Source: Mogibacterium sp. (GTDB lineage: Bacteria > Bacillota > Clostridia > Peptostreptococcales > Anaerovoracaceae). From it: a stretch of DNA of 64,000 bases. The stretch lies in contig JAFRGC010000036.1 of NCBI GenBank assembly GCA_017434025.1, positions 1-64,000 of the forward strand, written 5' to 3'. The notes below the pieces were generated by a model, which saw only the letters and a list, made by a program, of their open reading frames with translations, was not told the DNA's origin and ran no database searches. The translations under genes were made by a program, and so were the position numbers. The number at the start of each line of letters is the position of its first letter. The first letter of the stretch is position 1. Shown here piece after piece: positions 8,008-16,637 of this stretch.

Positions 8008-10935
8008 TCAGAACGGTCTCTCTGCATTCGGATCATCCAGGGATACATAGTATCCTTCGTTCTTGTTGAATGGTACCGGATTCGCCTTGATATCCTCAAG
8101 TCTCTCGTACATATCCGGTCCCAGATAATACTTAGCCGGTGCGTATGGCTTCTCGCCCTTAGCCAGAGCATCGAGACCTGCCTTGACCTTCTCAGGACGT
8201 GCAGGCTGCTCATGGATGCGAACGCCGGTAGCATCGTAGATCGCGTTCAGTACCGCGCAGTGCGGGGAGGCCTGGAATGCCTCGGAAGCACCGGAGGATC
8301 CGAACGGACCTGATTTGATCCACTCATCCATATGGATGGCAGTGATGTCATCAGGAGTATCCATGATGTAAGGAACGCCTGCGCCGAGCATATTAGCATG
8401 CTTCTTGACATCGTCATAGTCTTCCTGAAGTGCGAAGCCGATACCGTGTGAAATTCCGGAGTAAGCCTGGCCGTTGACTGCCTGGATATTACCTACTCTT
8501 CCTACATGGTCAACACAGGTGAACTTCAGAACAGTGGTCTTGCCTGTGCTTGCGTCGACTTCGACTTCTGCCATATTGAGGCAGTATGTGTATGCCGGCG
8601 AAGGATCTCCGATTCCTGTGTTAGGATCCGGACGTACCAGGTCAGGATCGATCGTATTGGTATGTCTTCCGACGAATCTGGTCGGCAGACCTTCTGCTAC
8701 CATCTCGTCGTATGTGCGGTATGTACCGTCTTCTTTCTTCATGGCAGCCAGCATCTTCTCACCGGCATCCTTGGTAGCGAGACCGGTCATGTAGAAGGAA
8801 CGGCTTGCGCCGGCCATGCCGGAGTCCGGACAGAGTTTGGTGTCGTTCTGTACCAGCTGGATATCATCCGGTGTGAGTCCGAGCGGCTTGAGGGATTCCA
8901 GTGTTACCATCACAGAACCGACAGCTCCGCCCTGGCCCATGTTGTGCCATGTATCGTACTTCCAGACCTTGCCGTCTGCCTTGAGTTCCAGAACGACTTC
9001 GGATGAGTCATTCTCACCCTCTGTTACGTTGAATCCGCCCCAGGAGATACCGACACCTCTCATCTTCTCAGGTGTGCTCTCTGCCTTAGCGCGTGCCTTA
9101 GCCTCTTCATACAGAGGACGCATCGTATCCATCATGGCTTCCATCGGATACTGTTTGAATTCATAGCTGTTGATATTCGTCTCGCCAGGTCTTGCGATAT
9201 TCTTGTAGCGGAATTCGAACGGATCCATTCCGAGTTTCTCCGCCATCATATCCATCAGAGGCTCTGAAAGTGTGAACGACTGAGGCGAACCGTAGCTGCG
9301 GTATGCGGTACCGAATGCGTGGTTGACATTCGCTACACGGACCAGACCTGCGACATTCGGTACATAGTATGGCCAGAATGTGAAACGTGCAGGTTTGGTC
9401 ATGACGTCGTCACCGCCCCATGAATATGCGCCGTGGTCGAGACCGATATCGAACTCAGCTGCAATGATCCTGCCGTCTTCGTCACATGCGAGGCGGCCGT
9501 TGGAATAGGACGGACATCTCTTGCCTGAATAGTGCTGATGTTCCTCATAGGACATGGACAGTGATACAGGCTCACCTGTGATGATCGTGCAGGCAGCCAT
9601 CAGAGCGACGTCTCCGCCGTTAGTGGACCAGCCGAAGCTCGCGCCTGTCGGGTTCATCAGAATACGATATTTCTCTCTCGGAACGCCGAAGCATGCAGCA
9701 CCGATACGTCCGATTGAGGAATATGTGCACTGGGATTTGCACTGGATGGTCAGCATGCCGTCATCTCCCCAGTAGCACTGGCCTACGCAGCCCTCTACGC
9801 TGAGGTGAGGCTCACGTGTTGAGTGGAAGCTTCCCTCTACGACATATGGAGCGTTGTCGATCAGCTCGCGGACCTTCTCCGGATCCTCGAGGCCGACGCC
9901 CTTCATTACAGGCTGCTCAGCGAAGATATTGTTCGTGTCATCGTGGATGCGCTCTGCATCAGGCATTACTGCATCCAGATAGCTTGTGTACTCAGGCAGT
10001 TTCTCATAGTCCATGGTGACCTTGGCGGCAGCTGCTCTTGCTTCCTTGTTGGATCTTGCAACTACCAGAGCGATAACATCACCATAGCGGTAGATCTTCT
10101 CATCCTGCAGGACCTTACGGGATGGCTTGAGGACAGTACTTCTCTCGTGGAACTGACCTTCGCCCATCAGGTTGGTACCGCCGATCGCATAGATATCCTT
10201 AGCGGTGATGACCTTGACAACGCCAGGCATCTTCTCAGCTTCTTCTGTGTGGATACCGAGGATCTTAGCGTGATGAGCAACACGTGGCTGAACTACAGCT
10301 GCATACAGTGTGCCCTCAGGCATCTTCAGTGCCTGATCATCACCGTAGTCGGTCAGACCTGTGACTTTGCCGAGCGCGTCCGGACGTACGATGCCGGTTC
10401 CATAGTACTCGCCGTTCTCCGGTGTCTTGTACATGATATCCTCGATCGCGCTTTCACCGCGCATTACCTTGGCAGCAGCCATGACAGCGTCTACGATCTG
10501 CTTGTAGCCTGTGCAGCGGCAGACATTGCGGGTCTTCTGGAACCATTCACGGACTTCCTGTCTGGTAGGATCAGGATTCTCCTGGAGGAGCTGATACGCC
10601 GATACGATAAAACCAGGTGTGCAGAATCCGCACTGTACAGCACCACAGTGGATCCATGCGACCTGCAGCGGGTGCAGATGCTGAGGAGTACCGATACCCT
10701 CGATCGTGGTGATCTTGGCGTATTCCGGAACACTGGTGATCTTCCTGGTGCATGAACGGATGACTTTGCCATCCAGGATGACTGAACATGATCCGCAGAC
10801 TCCGGATCCGCATCCGACCTTAACACCGGTCAGACCAAGACGGCGGAGAACATCAGACAGTCTGTCATTCTCCGGATCGCACATGAATACACGATCCACG
10901 CCGTTGATGTTCAGAAACATTTTTCTTAGTTTCAT
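8008..10935 (-). CDS. Molybdopterin-dependent aldehyde oxidoreductase (xanthine oxidase family)
   Basis: A 975-aa single-chain molybdenum hydroxylase. The N-terminal plant-type [2Fe-2S] domain has CGSGVCGSC and a later cysteine. The second all-helical [2Fe-2S] domain has CGAVQCGFC and CRCTGY. The large molybdopterin-binding part carries GSFHSTREPH, a GQGGAVGSV cofactor motif and a terminal GASEAFQAS segment that supplies the catalytic glutamate. There is no FAD domain, the same plan as the Desulfovibrio aldehyde oxidoreductase Mop. An upstream in-frame start (10986) is rejected because AAGGAGG lies 9 nt before 10935. It is first in the operon and oxidises aldehydes or N-heterocycles; the substrate is unknown. 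Confidence 0.88.
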   Translation of the reverse strand: MKLRKMFLNINGVDRVFMCDPENDRLSDVLRRLGLTGVKVGCGSGVCGSCSVILDGKVIRSCTRKITSVPEYAKITTIEGIGTPQHLHPLQVAWIHCGAVQCGFCTPGFIVSAYQLLQENPDPTRQEVREWFQKTRNVCRCTGYKQIVDAVMAAAKVMRGESAIEDIMYKTPENGEYYGTGIVRPDALGKVTGLTDYGDDQALKMPEGTLYAAVVQPRVAHHAKILGIHTEEAEKMPGVVKVITAKDIYAIGGTNLMGEGQFHERSTVLKPSRKVLQDEKIYRYGDVIALVVARSNKEARAAAAKVTMDYEKLPEYTSYLDAVMPDAERIHDDTNNIFAEQPVMKGVGLEDPEKVRELIDNAPYVVEGSFHSTREPHLSVEGCVGQCYWGDDGMLTIQCKSQCTYSSIGRIGAACFGVPREKYRILMNPTGASFGWSTNGGDVALMAACTIITGEPVSLSMSYEEHQHYSGKRCPSYSNGRLACDEDGRIIAAEFDIGLDHGAYSWGGDDVMTKPARFTFWPYYVPNVAGLVRVANVNHAFGTAYRSYGSPQSFTLSEPLMDMMAEKLGMDPFEFRYKNIARPGETNINSYEFKQYPMEAMMDTMRPLYEEAKARAKAESTPEKMRGVGISWGGFNVTEGENDSSEVVLELKADGKVWKYDTWHNMGQGGAVGSVMVTLESLKPLGLTPDDIQLVQNDTKLCPDSGMAGASRSFYMTGLATKDAGEKMLAAMKKEDGTYRTYDEMVAEGLPTRFVGRHTNTIDPDLVRPDPNTGIGDPSPAYTYCLNMAEVEVDASTGKTTVLKFTCVDHVGRVGNIQAVNGQAYSGISHGIGFALQEDYDDVKKHANMLGAGVPYIMDTPDDITAIHMDEWIKSGPFGSSGASEAFQASPHCAVLNAIYDATGVRIHEQPARPEKVKAGLDALAKGEKPYAPAKYYLGPDMYERLEDIKANPVPFNKNEGYYVSLDDPNAERPF

Positions 10936-11064
10936 TCTTGAGAACCTCCTTCCAGGGAATCGATCCCTGATATAAATCTCTAGCAAACGTCCCCTTCACA
11001 AGGACAATTAATAGTACAGTCAAATTTTAAAAGATTGAAGTTGCATAGTCAATCTGATAGTGCT

Positions 11065-12288
11065 CTACCTGTTGTGTTTTCTCATATATTCTGCGGTCCG
11101 GTAGAGGGTCTCTCCGCTGAAGATCTTCTCCAGATTGCCTGCGAAATCCAGCCCGTATCTCTGCCCCAGCTCCGCCAGTTTGCTGTCGATGACCCGCTGC
11201 CTGTCTTCCGCGGAATCTTCCATATAGTCTTCCAGCGACATCTGCCTTCCGTCATCTCCGATCAGGTTATAGATACCGGCTCCCACCAGTCTTACAGGCC
11301 TCTTCTCGATCTGCCCGAGCATCCTGACAGTCTCCTGATAGATCGTCGCCGCGCTATCAGCATCTGTAACGACCCTGGATCTGTTGATGTTCTTCATATC
11401 CGCGTATGTGACTTTGAGCGTAACGCCCCGCCCGTGGAGGCCTTTGCGCTTCGCTCTTCTCTCAACGCTCATCGCCAGCAGGAACAGGATATCCTCAAGC
11501 AGCTGATAATTCTCTACATCCTCCTGGAAAGTCATCTCCCGGCTGATGGACTTCGTATCTTCCGGCTTGTAGGCAGTCACCTCACGGTCATCGATCCCAA
11601 ACGCCAGCTCGGTGATCATCTGGCCGTGTTTGCCAAAACGCTCTATGATCTCTTCGCGGCGTTCCTGAATGTCGCGCACTGTGTAAATGCCGAGTCTGTT
11701 GAGTTTCTCGGCGGTTTTGGCGCCAACTGTGAACAGCGCTCGCACGTCCCGGTCAGAGATCAGATCCACGAAATCCTGCGCTGTCGGTATCTCGAAGTAC
11801 CCGTCGGGTTTCTTCTCCTCGCTCGCGGTTTTGGCCGCTGTCTTGCAGTATGCCACGCCGACCGAGCAGGAAAGCCCCAGCTCGCTGCGTATCCGGGATT
11901 TGATCTCCCTTGCCATCTCTCCGGCACGCTCGAAAGTTCCCGCGCTGTAAGTCACATCGAGATATGCTTCGTCCAGCGCGATGGTCTCCATCCTGACAGC
12001 ATAGTCATTCCAGATCTGCCGGAGCTGCTCTGAGACCTTTCTGTATTTATCAAAGTTCGGATGCATATAGATGCCGTGCGGACACAGTCTGTACGCTTCC
12101 TTGATATTCATCGCGGAATGGACGCCGTACTTCCTGGCTTCATAGCTGCAGGTCGCGGCAACTCCGCGTTCGGACGGCAGGGCTCCTATGATGAGAGGTT
12201 TGCCCGCCAGCGTCGGGTCATCTCTGATCTCTACCGACGCATAGAAAGCATCCATATCTACATGAATTATGATCTGTCTCTTCTGCAT
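11065..12288 (-). CDS. dinB: DNA polymerase IV (Y family)
   Basis: A 407-aa translesion polymerase. The palm starts HVDMDAFYASVE with the catalytic aspartate pair. The second catalytic motif reads ALDEAYLD instead of the usual SIDE. A helix-hairpin-helix segment (VGAKTAEKLNRLGIYTV) and the little-finger domain follow. Length is normal. An in-frame GTG precedes the chosen ATG by 3 nt. It starts 10 nt after a small unknown gene and shares its transcript. No LexA box was identified. Confidence 0.92.
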   Translation of the reverse strand: MQKRQIIIHVDMDAFYASVEIRDDPTLAGKPLIIGALPSERGVAATCSYEARKYGVHSAMNIKEAYRLCPHGIYMHPNFDKYRKVSEQLRQIWNDYAVRMETIALDEAYLDVTYSAGTFERAGEMAREIKSRIRSELGLSCSVGVAYCKTAAKTASEEKKPDGYFEIPTAQDFVDLISDRDVRALFTVGAKTAEKLNRLGIYTVRDIQERREEIIERFGKHGQMITELAFGIDDREVTAYKPEDTKSISREMTFQEDVENYQLLEDILFLLAMSVERRAKRKGLHGRGVTLKVTYADMKNINRSRVVTDADSAATIYQETVRMLGQIEKRPVRLVGAGIYNLIGDDGRQMSLEDYMEDSAEDRQRVIDSKLAELGQRYGLDFAGNLEKIFSGETLYRTAEYMRKHNR

Positions 12289-12298
12289 CACAAAAGTA

Positions 12299-12745
12299 TC
12301 AGTCCCATGAGATCGGATTGAATTTGCGCTTCGTCACCTCGTCTACGTATCTGGCGTAAGCTTCGGTCTCCGTGATCCTCCGGTGCTGTTTCACCGCCGC
12401 TGCGACGACTGCGACCTTGTCCGGATCATACCTGTCACCCGCCCGCCACTGATACGTGCGCGGATAGATATCGTCTTTGTCGAGTACCGTCGGCTCTTTG
12501 AGGCACATTTTCTCGTATGCAGCATATACGCGTTCTGCCTCTCTGGCAAAACCCGCACCTGTCGCTGGCTCAGCCGGCTCGGCCGCTTTGTCCGGTGCCG
12601 TCGACGAGGATCTTCCCGGAGCCTGTGCTGCCGGCTTCGCGCGCTCGACTGTACGGTTTGGCGTCTCCGTCACCGCGCCTTCATAGTTCGCGTCCATGAC
12701 GATCGTATATTCAAAATCTCTGGCGTTGTCTGTCATCTTGTCCAT
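12299..12745 (-). CDS. Hypothetical protein upstream of dinB
   Basis: A 148-aa protein I do not recognise. Residues about 30-70 are low-complexity (Ala/Pro/Ser/Thr) and probably disordered. The last ~70 residues look folded, with a helix AREAERVYAAYEKM and the end KRKFNPISWD. There is no signal peptide or membrane segment. Only 10 nt separate it from dinB, so it is probably co-transcribed and may act in DNA damage tolerance by association. Firmicute dinB often has a YolD-like neighbour, but this sequence does not resemble YolD. Confidence 0.6.
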   Translation of the reverse strand: MDKMTDNARDFEYTIVMDANYEGAVTETPNRTVERAKPAAQAPGRSSSTAPDKAAEPAEPATGAGFAREAERVYAAYEKMCLKEPTVLDKDDIYPRTYQWRAGDRYDPDKVAVVAAAVKQHRRITETEAYARYVDEVTKRKFNPISWD

Positions 12746-13208
12746 TAGCTCAGCCCCTTACTATATCACTCTTTCCCGTTCCTATTATTTTATCAGAAGA
12801 CCGTTGCTGTTGTCGTCCCAATACGCAAAATCTGTCATTCACATTCCTTCGCGATCTTCTCGTACGCGTACCTCGGATAGTCGTCTTCGACACAGTCAAA
12901 GTGCAGCCTCTGTAAGATCAAGCACCGCATATTCCTGATGATGCATCAATTATAACCCATCAAGCATCCCTAATGTGGTGAAACTATGCGTTTTCGCATT
13001 GATGGAGCCCAACCATTGTGTGTCTAGGGGTCTGATTACTGGTCGGCAGCGGCTCCTTGCACTCAATGCCTTCATCCGGCTCGTATATATGAAATGAAAA
13101 CGAAGGGTTCCATGTACGGGACACGGAACCCTCCGATAATAGTAATATGTATTATTGCAGTTCTGAGCGGCGGTTGGGTTGTTGATCCTGACCGCTTACT
13201 CCAGTTCA
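12746..13208. other. Gene-poor intergenic region
   Basis: About 460 bases with no convincing gene on either strand. It contains a small TGCG/CGCA hairpin near 12988 and the terminator at 13104-13132. The minus strand has a GAGCCGGATGAAG stretch (near 13072-13084) that resembles one arm of a group II intron domain V, but the matching arm is absent. A structured RNA or decayed element cannot be excluded. Confidence 0.5.
13104..13132 (-). terminator. Terminator of the 13.2-14.1 kb lipoprotein gene
   Basis: AGGGTTCC (13104-13111) pairs with GGAACCCT (13125-13132). Read on the minus strand, the hairpin is followed by TCGTTTTCATTTC. It lies 77 nt past the lipoprotein stop codon. Confidence 0.6.
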
Positions 13209-14105
13209 TTACTTCAGTCCGCTGAGGATCGTGTTCAGATCGTCTGCTGACAGTCCGTAATCGGTGTCGCCGCCCATGCCGTATGCGGTGATGGTGTAAG
13301 CGTAATCGCCGGAAATGGCTACTGTCTTGGTGGATTCGCCTTCGCGGTTGCCGTAGCAGCTGACGTCCATTCCATTGATGTTATCTGTCCACATGTGTGC
13401 ATACTCATTGTAGTCTCCGGAGATATCTCCGTCGCCTGCGTAGATGCCCTTGCGGATCGTCATATCAACAGCCGGGAATGGGATGTATGCCTCTGCGATT
13501 CCGTCCATATAACGGTAAGCTTCGACCTTGATCGCTCCAAGGCTGATCTCAGCGCCTTCAGGAACTTCGAATGTATCGACGCCTGCACCCTGGGCTGCTT
13601 CAGCACCTGTTGCGACGTCTGACCAAGGGTTAGGCATCTGGGTAGTTCCGGATCCCTCAGATCCCTCAACTACGAGGTTGACCGTTCCTGTTGCCTTCTT
13701 GTCTGCAGTGACCTTCACGTAATAGTCGCCAGATGGTACGGTGCACTCAACAGAATCAGATCCGCTTACAGAAACTTCAACTGTAGGATCTGCATCCGAG
13801 ATGCCTGCCAGTTCTTCTACACTTGCGTTCTCATCTGTCGCAACATCTCCATCCGCGCTGATCAGTGAAAAAGTAGCTTTGCCGTTTCCCTCAAGCGCGG
13901 AATCGATCCTGATGACATCTCCGTCTTCTACGATCAGGGTGCCAGCCATTGCGTAATCGCCCTTCTTCGCCTTATCGAATGTAGCGTCCAGGCTCTTTCC
14001 GTCCTCTGCGATATTGAATGACAGAACCGGTCCTCTGTTGCAGCCCGCAAATACAAGGATCATAGCGAGTGCAGCGATCACGATCATTACAGTTTTCTTT
14101 CTCAT
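13209..14105 (-). CDS. Putative lipoprotein, function unknown
   Basis: A 298-aa predicted surface lipoprotein. The signal peptide MRKKTVMIVIAALAMILVFAGC ends in a lipobox with C22. The remainder is acidic, rich in Gly/Asp/Ser and probably beta-stranded. Residues about 45-150 look like a beta-sandwich (ATFSLISADGD, SGDYYVKVTADKK). A second part (about 180-298) ends SADDLNTILSGLK. Not recognised as a known family. It appears monocistronic, with a possible promoter and an imperfect stem-loop upstream and a terminator downstream. Confidence 0.7.
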   Translation of the reverse strand: MRKKTVMIVIAALAMILVFAGCNRGPVLSFNIAEDGKSLDATFDKAKKGDYAMAGTLIVEDGDVIRIDSALEGNGKATFSLISADGDVATDENASVEELAGISDADPTVEVSVSGSDSVECTVPSGDYYVKVTADKKATGTVNLVVEGSEGSGTTQMPNPWSDVATGAEAAQGAGVDTFEVPEGAEISLGAIKVEAYRYMDGIAEAYIPFPAVDMTIRKGIYAGDGDISGDYNEYAHMWTDNINGMDVSCYGNREGESTKTVAISGDYAYTITAYGMGGDTDYGLSADDLNTILSGLK

Positions 14106-14207
14106 AATAATTACCTCTTATCTGTAAAATGGTATTTCTTTCGTTACATTTGTCGAGGGAGAACCTGACGAATAATGTTCAGTGGACTCCCCCTCAATAT
14201 ATATACG

Positions 14208-14213
14208 ATTATA
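14208..14213 (-). promoter_or_regulatory. Possible -10 box for the lipoprotein gene
   Basis: TATAAT on the minus strand. A TTGAAT lies 19 nt upstream, a longer spacing than ideal. Between this box and the lipoprotein start, GAGGG...CTGAAC and GTCAGG...CCCTC arms (about 14156-14195) could form a 5' leader hairpin. Confidence 0.4.
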
Positions 14214-14280
14214 TCATTGAACAAATCACACAATTCAACAATAAATGTGTTTTATTTCAAGCGCATCCAGGTGCATGGTG

Positions 14281-15360
14281 TTACAGCGTAACTACCCAGT
14301 TGCCCATCTCATCTTCGCGCTTGCCGGTCTGCATTCCGTAGAGCACGTCGTAGAGGTGCTGGCTGACTTCGCCGACCTTCTCATCGTTGATAGGATAATT
14401 CTCGCCCTTGTATCTGAGCAGGCCGATCGGTGAGATCACGCATGCTGTGCCGGTCGCCCATGCTTCCTTGAGCGTGCCATCCTTGGCAGCCTCGAGGACT
14501 TCCGCCAGCTCGAGTCTGCGCTCCTCGACCTTGTATCCCCACTTCCTCAGGAGCTGCAGTGTGCTGTCACGAGTAACTCCCGGAAGGATCGATCCTGTCA
14601 GTGATGATGTCACGACAGTGTCTCCGATCATGAAAAACGCGTTCGAAGTTCCGACCTCTTCGACATAGCGGTGCTCTTTGGCATCGAGCCAGAGAACTTC
14701 TTCGCAGCCCTGCTTCTTAGCCTCTGTCGCAGCGATCATGCCGCAGGAATAGTTGCCTCCGCATTTTGCGAATCCGGTACCGCCTACTGCCGCGCGGATG
14801 TATTCCTCCTCGACCCAGATGCGGCTGCCGTGCAGCTCGTTCTCGTTGCCTTCGTAATAAGCAGCGACCGGGCTCAGGATGATGAGGAATAAGTAACGGC
14901 TTGCAGGATGAACTGCCATGCTTACCTCAGGCGAGATGATGAACGGACGGATGTACAGCGATGTTCCAGGTACGCTCGGTACCCAGTCCTCGTCAGCTCT
15001 GACTACTGCCTTGACCGCAGAAATGAACAGATCCTCGTCCATCTCAGGGATGCAGAGTCTTCTGTTGGAGCGGTTGAGGCGCGCAGCATTCATGTCAGGA
15101 CGGAACAGATTGATCCTTCCCTCAGGATTGCGGTATGCCTTCATTCCCTCGAATGACATCTGCGCGTAGTGCAGAGTTGTCGATGCCGGGTCAAGGGAAA
15201 GCGGTCCGTAAGGAACGATGCGGCCGTCATGCCAGCCCTGTCCCTCGTCATATTCCATCATGAACATGTGATCCGTATAGTACTTGCCGAATCCCAGTGC
15301 GTGCTCATCTGGCTTTGCCTTAGGTGATGTAGTTCTTGTTACCGGAAAAGTATATTCCAT
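14281..15360 (-). CDS. ilvE: Branched-chain amino acid aminotransferase
   Basis: A 359-aa PLP fold-type IV aminotransferase that interconverts Leu/Ile/Val and their 2-keto acids with glutamate/2-oxoglutarate. The PLP lysine lies in GTGFAKCGGNY. Length and the MEYDEGQGWHDG and LHYAQMSFEGMKAY motifs fit the class II (BCAT II) subgroup. AAGGAGG lies 8 nt before 15360; an earlier in-frame start at 15396 is less likely. It is the last gene of the long ilv-leu operon, 43 nt after ilvA. Confidence 0.93.
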   Translation of the reverse strand: MEYTFPVTRTTSPKAKPDEHALGFGKYYTDHMFMMEYDEGQGWHDGRIVPYGPLSLDPASTTLHYAQMSFEGMKAYRNPEGRINLFRPDMNAARLNRSNRRLCIPEMDEDLFISAVKAVVRADEDWVPSVPGTSLYIRPFIISPEVSMAVHPASRYLFLIILSPVAAYYEGNENELHGSRIWVEEEYIRAAVGGTGFAKCGGNYSCGMIAATEAKKQGCEEVLWLDAKEHRYVEEVGTSNAFFMIGDTVVTSSLTGSILPGVTRDSTLQLLRKWGYKVEERRLELAEVLEAAKDGTLKEAWATGTACVISPIGLLRYKGENYPINDEKVGEVSQHLYDVLYGMQTGKREDEMGNWVVTL

Positions 15361-15403
15361 TGTCTTATCCTCCTTAGATATATCCAACAGTCCCAACAGG
15401 ATC

Positions 15404-16606
15404 CTAGCACAGGCGGAAGCCCTGATCTGTCAGGGTCTTCCTGATCTCTTCGATCTGCGCGAAATCTCTCGTCTCAATATCCAGCATCAGTACGCAGCTG
15501 GTTACAGCGGTGTTCGGGTCGGAGTGACCGTAGTGTACACCGGTGACATTCGCTCCGCAGGAAGCGATGATCGTTGCGACATCTACCAGCTGTCCCGGTT
15601 TGTCCTCGAGAGCGATATTGAGAGTAGCGTTCCTGCCGCTTGTGACAAGTCCGCGGGTGATCACTCTGGAGAGGATGTTCACGTCTATGTTGCCTCCGGA
15701 AACGAGGCAGACTACATTCTTGCCCTCCAGTGGGATCTTGTCGAACATCACAGCAGCTACGGAAACTGCTCCCGCGCCTTCTGCGATGAGCTTCTGCTTC
15801 TCGATCAGCGCCAGGATCGCAGCTGCGATCTCGTCTTCAGATACTGTCACGATGTCGTCGACATAATCTTTGATCAGCGAGAATGTGAGGTCTCCCGGAT
15901 GTTTGACCGCGATACCGTCAGCAAAAGTATTGACGGTGCTGAGTGTTACCTGCTCATCGTATTTGAGGCTGTCCGCCATGCTCGCCGCCTCTCTCGCCTG
16001 AACACCGTAGACCTTGATCTCCGGTTTGAGGCTCTTGGCCGCATAAGCGATACCCGAAACCAGTCCGCCGCCGCCGACAGGAACGACGATCGCGTCCACA
16101 TCTTTGAGCTGATCGAGGATCTCGAGGCCAATCGTGCCCTGACCGGCTATGACATCAGGATCGTCAAAAGGATGGATGAATGAAGCGTGTTCCTCGTCCT
16201 GCAGCTTGCACGCGTATGCGTAAGCGTCGTCATAAGCGCCTTTGACCAAACGGACTTCAGCACCGTATGATTTGGTCGCTTCGACCTTGCTGATCGGTGC
16301 ACCGTCAGGCATGCAGATGATCGCTTTGAGGCCCATCCTCTGCGCGGAAAGCGCAACGCCCTGCGCGTGGTTGCCGGCACTGCAGGCAACGATGCCCGCA
16401 GCCTTCTCCTCCTCCGTCAGCTTGCTGATCTTGAAGTAAGCGCCTCTGAGCTTGAAACTTCCGGTGACCTGGAGATTCTCCGTCTTGAAATACACCTGAT
16501 TCTTGCCGCTGAAATGCGGTGAATAGATGAGGTCTGTCTTGCGCGCGACATCCTTGAGTGCGAATGCCGCCTGATATATCCTGTCCAGTGATAGCTGATT
16601 GTTCAT
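15404..16606 (-). CDS. ilvA: Threonine ammonia-lyase with C-terminal ACT domain
   Basis: A 400-aa PLP enzyme that deaminates threonine to 2-oxobutyrate for isoleucine synthesis. The PLP lysine lies in VTGSFKLRGA, the phosphate-binding loop is VGGGGLVSG, and ACSAGNHAQGVA is diagnostic. The last ~75 residues (LNIALEDKPGQLVDV onward) form one ACT domain, as in the short form of the enzyme. A TTG 6 nt upstream of the ATG at 16606 is an alternative start. Its operon position supports the anabolic role, although short forms can be catabolic (TdcB). Confidence 0.9.
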   Translation of the reverse strand: MNNQLSLDRIYQAAFALKDVARKTDLIYSPHFSGKNQVYFKTENLQVTGSFKLRGAYFKISKLTEEEKAAGIVACSAGNHAQGVALSAQRMGLKAIICMPDGAPISKVEATKSYGAEVRLVKGAYDDAYAYACKLQDEEHASFIHPFDDPDVIAGQGTIGLEILDQLKDVDAIVVPVGGGGLVSGIAYAAKSLKPEIKVYGVQAREAASMADSLKYDEQVTLSTVNTFADGIAVKHPGDLTFSLIKDYVDDIVTVSEDEIAAAILALIEKQKLIAEGAGAVSVAAVMFDKIPLEGKNVVCLVSGGNIDVNILSRVITRGLVTSGRNATLNIALEDKPGQLVDVATIIASCGANVTGVHYGHSDPNTAVTSCVLMLDIETRDFAQIEEIRKTLTDQGFRLC

Positions 16607-16637
16607 TTTCAATATTTCCTCTCTGAGTGCTGTCTGA

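Noticed and set aside
13060..13132. Possible group II intron domain V remnant
   Set aside because: Only one arm (GAGCCGGATGAAG, minus strand) resembles domain V. The complementary arm and a reverse transcriptase are absent, and the nearby GGGTTCC hairpin fits a terminator better.
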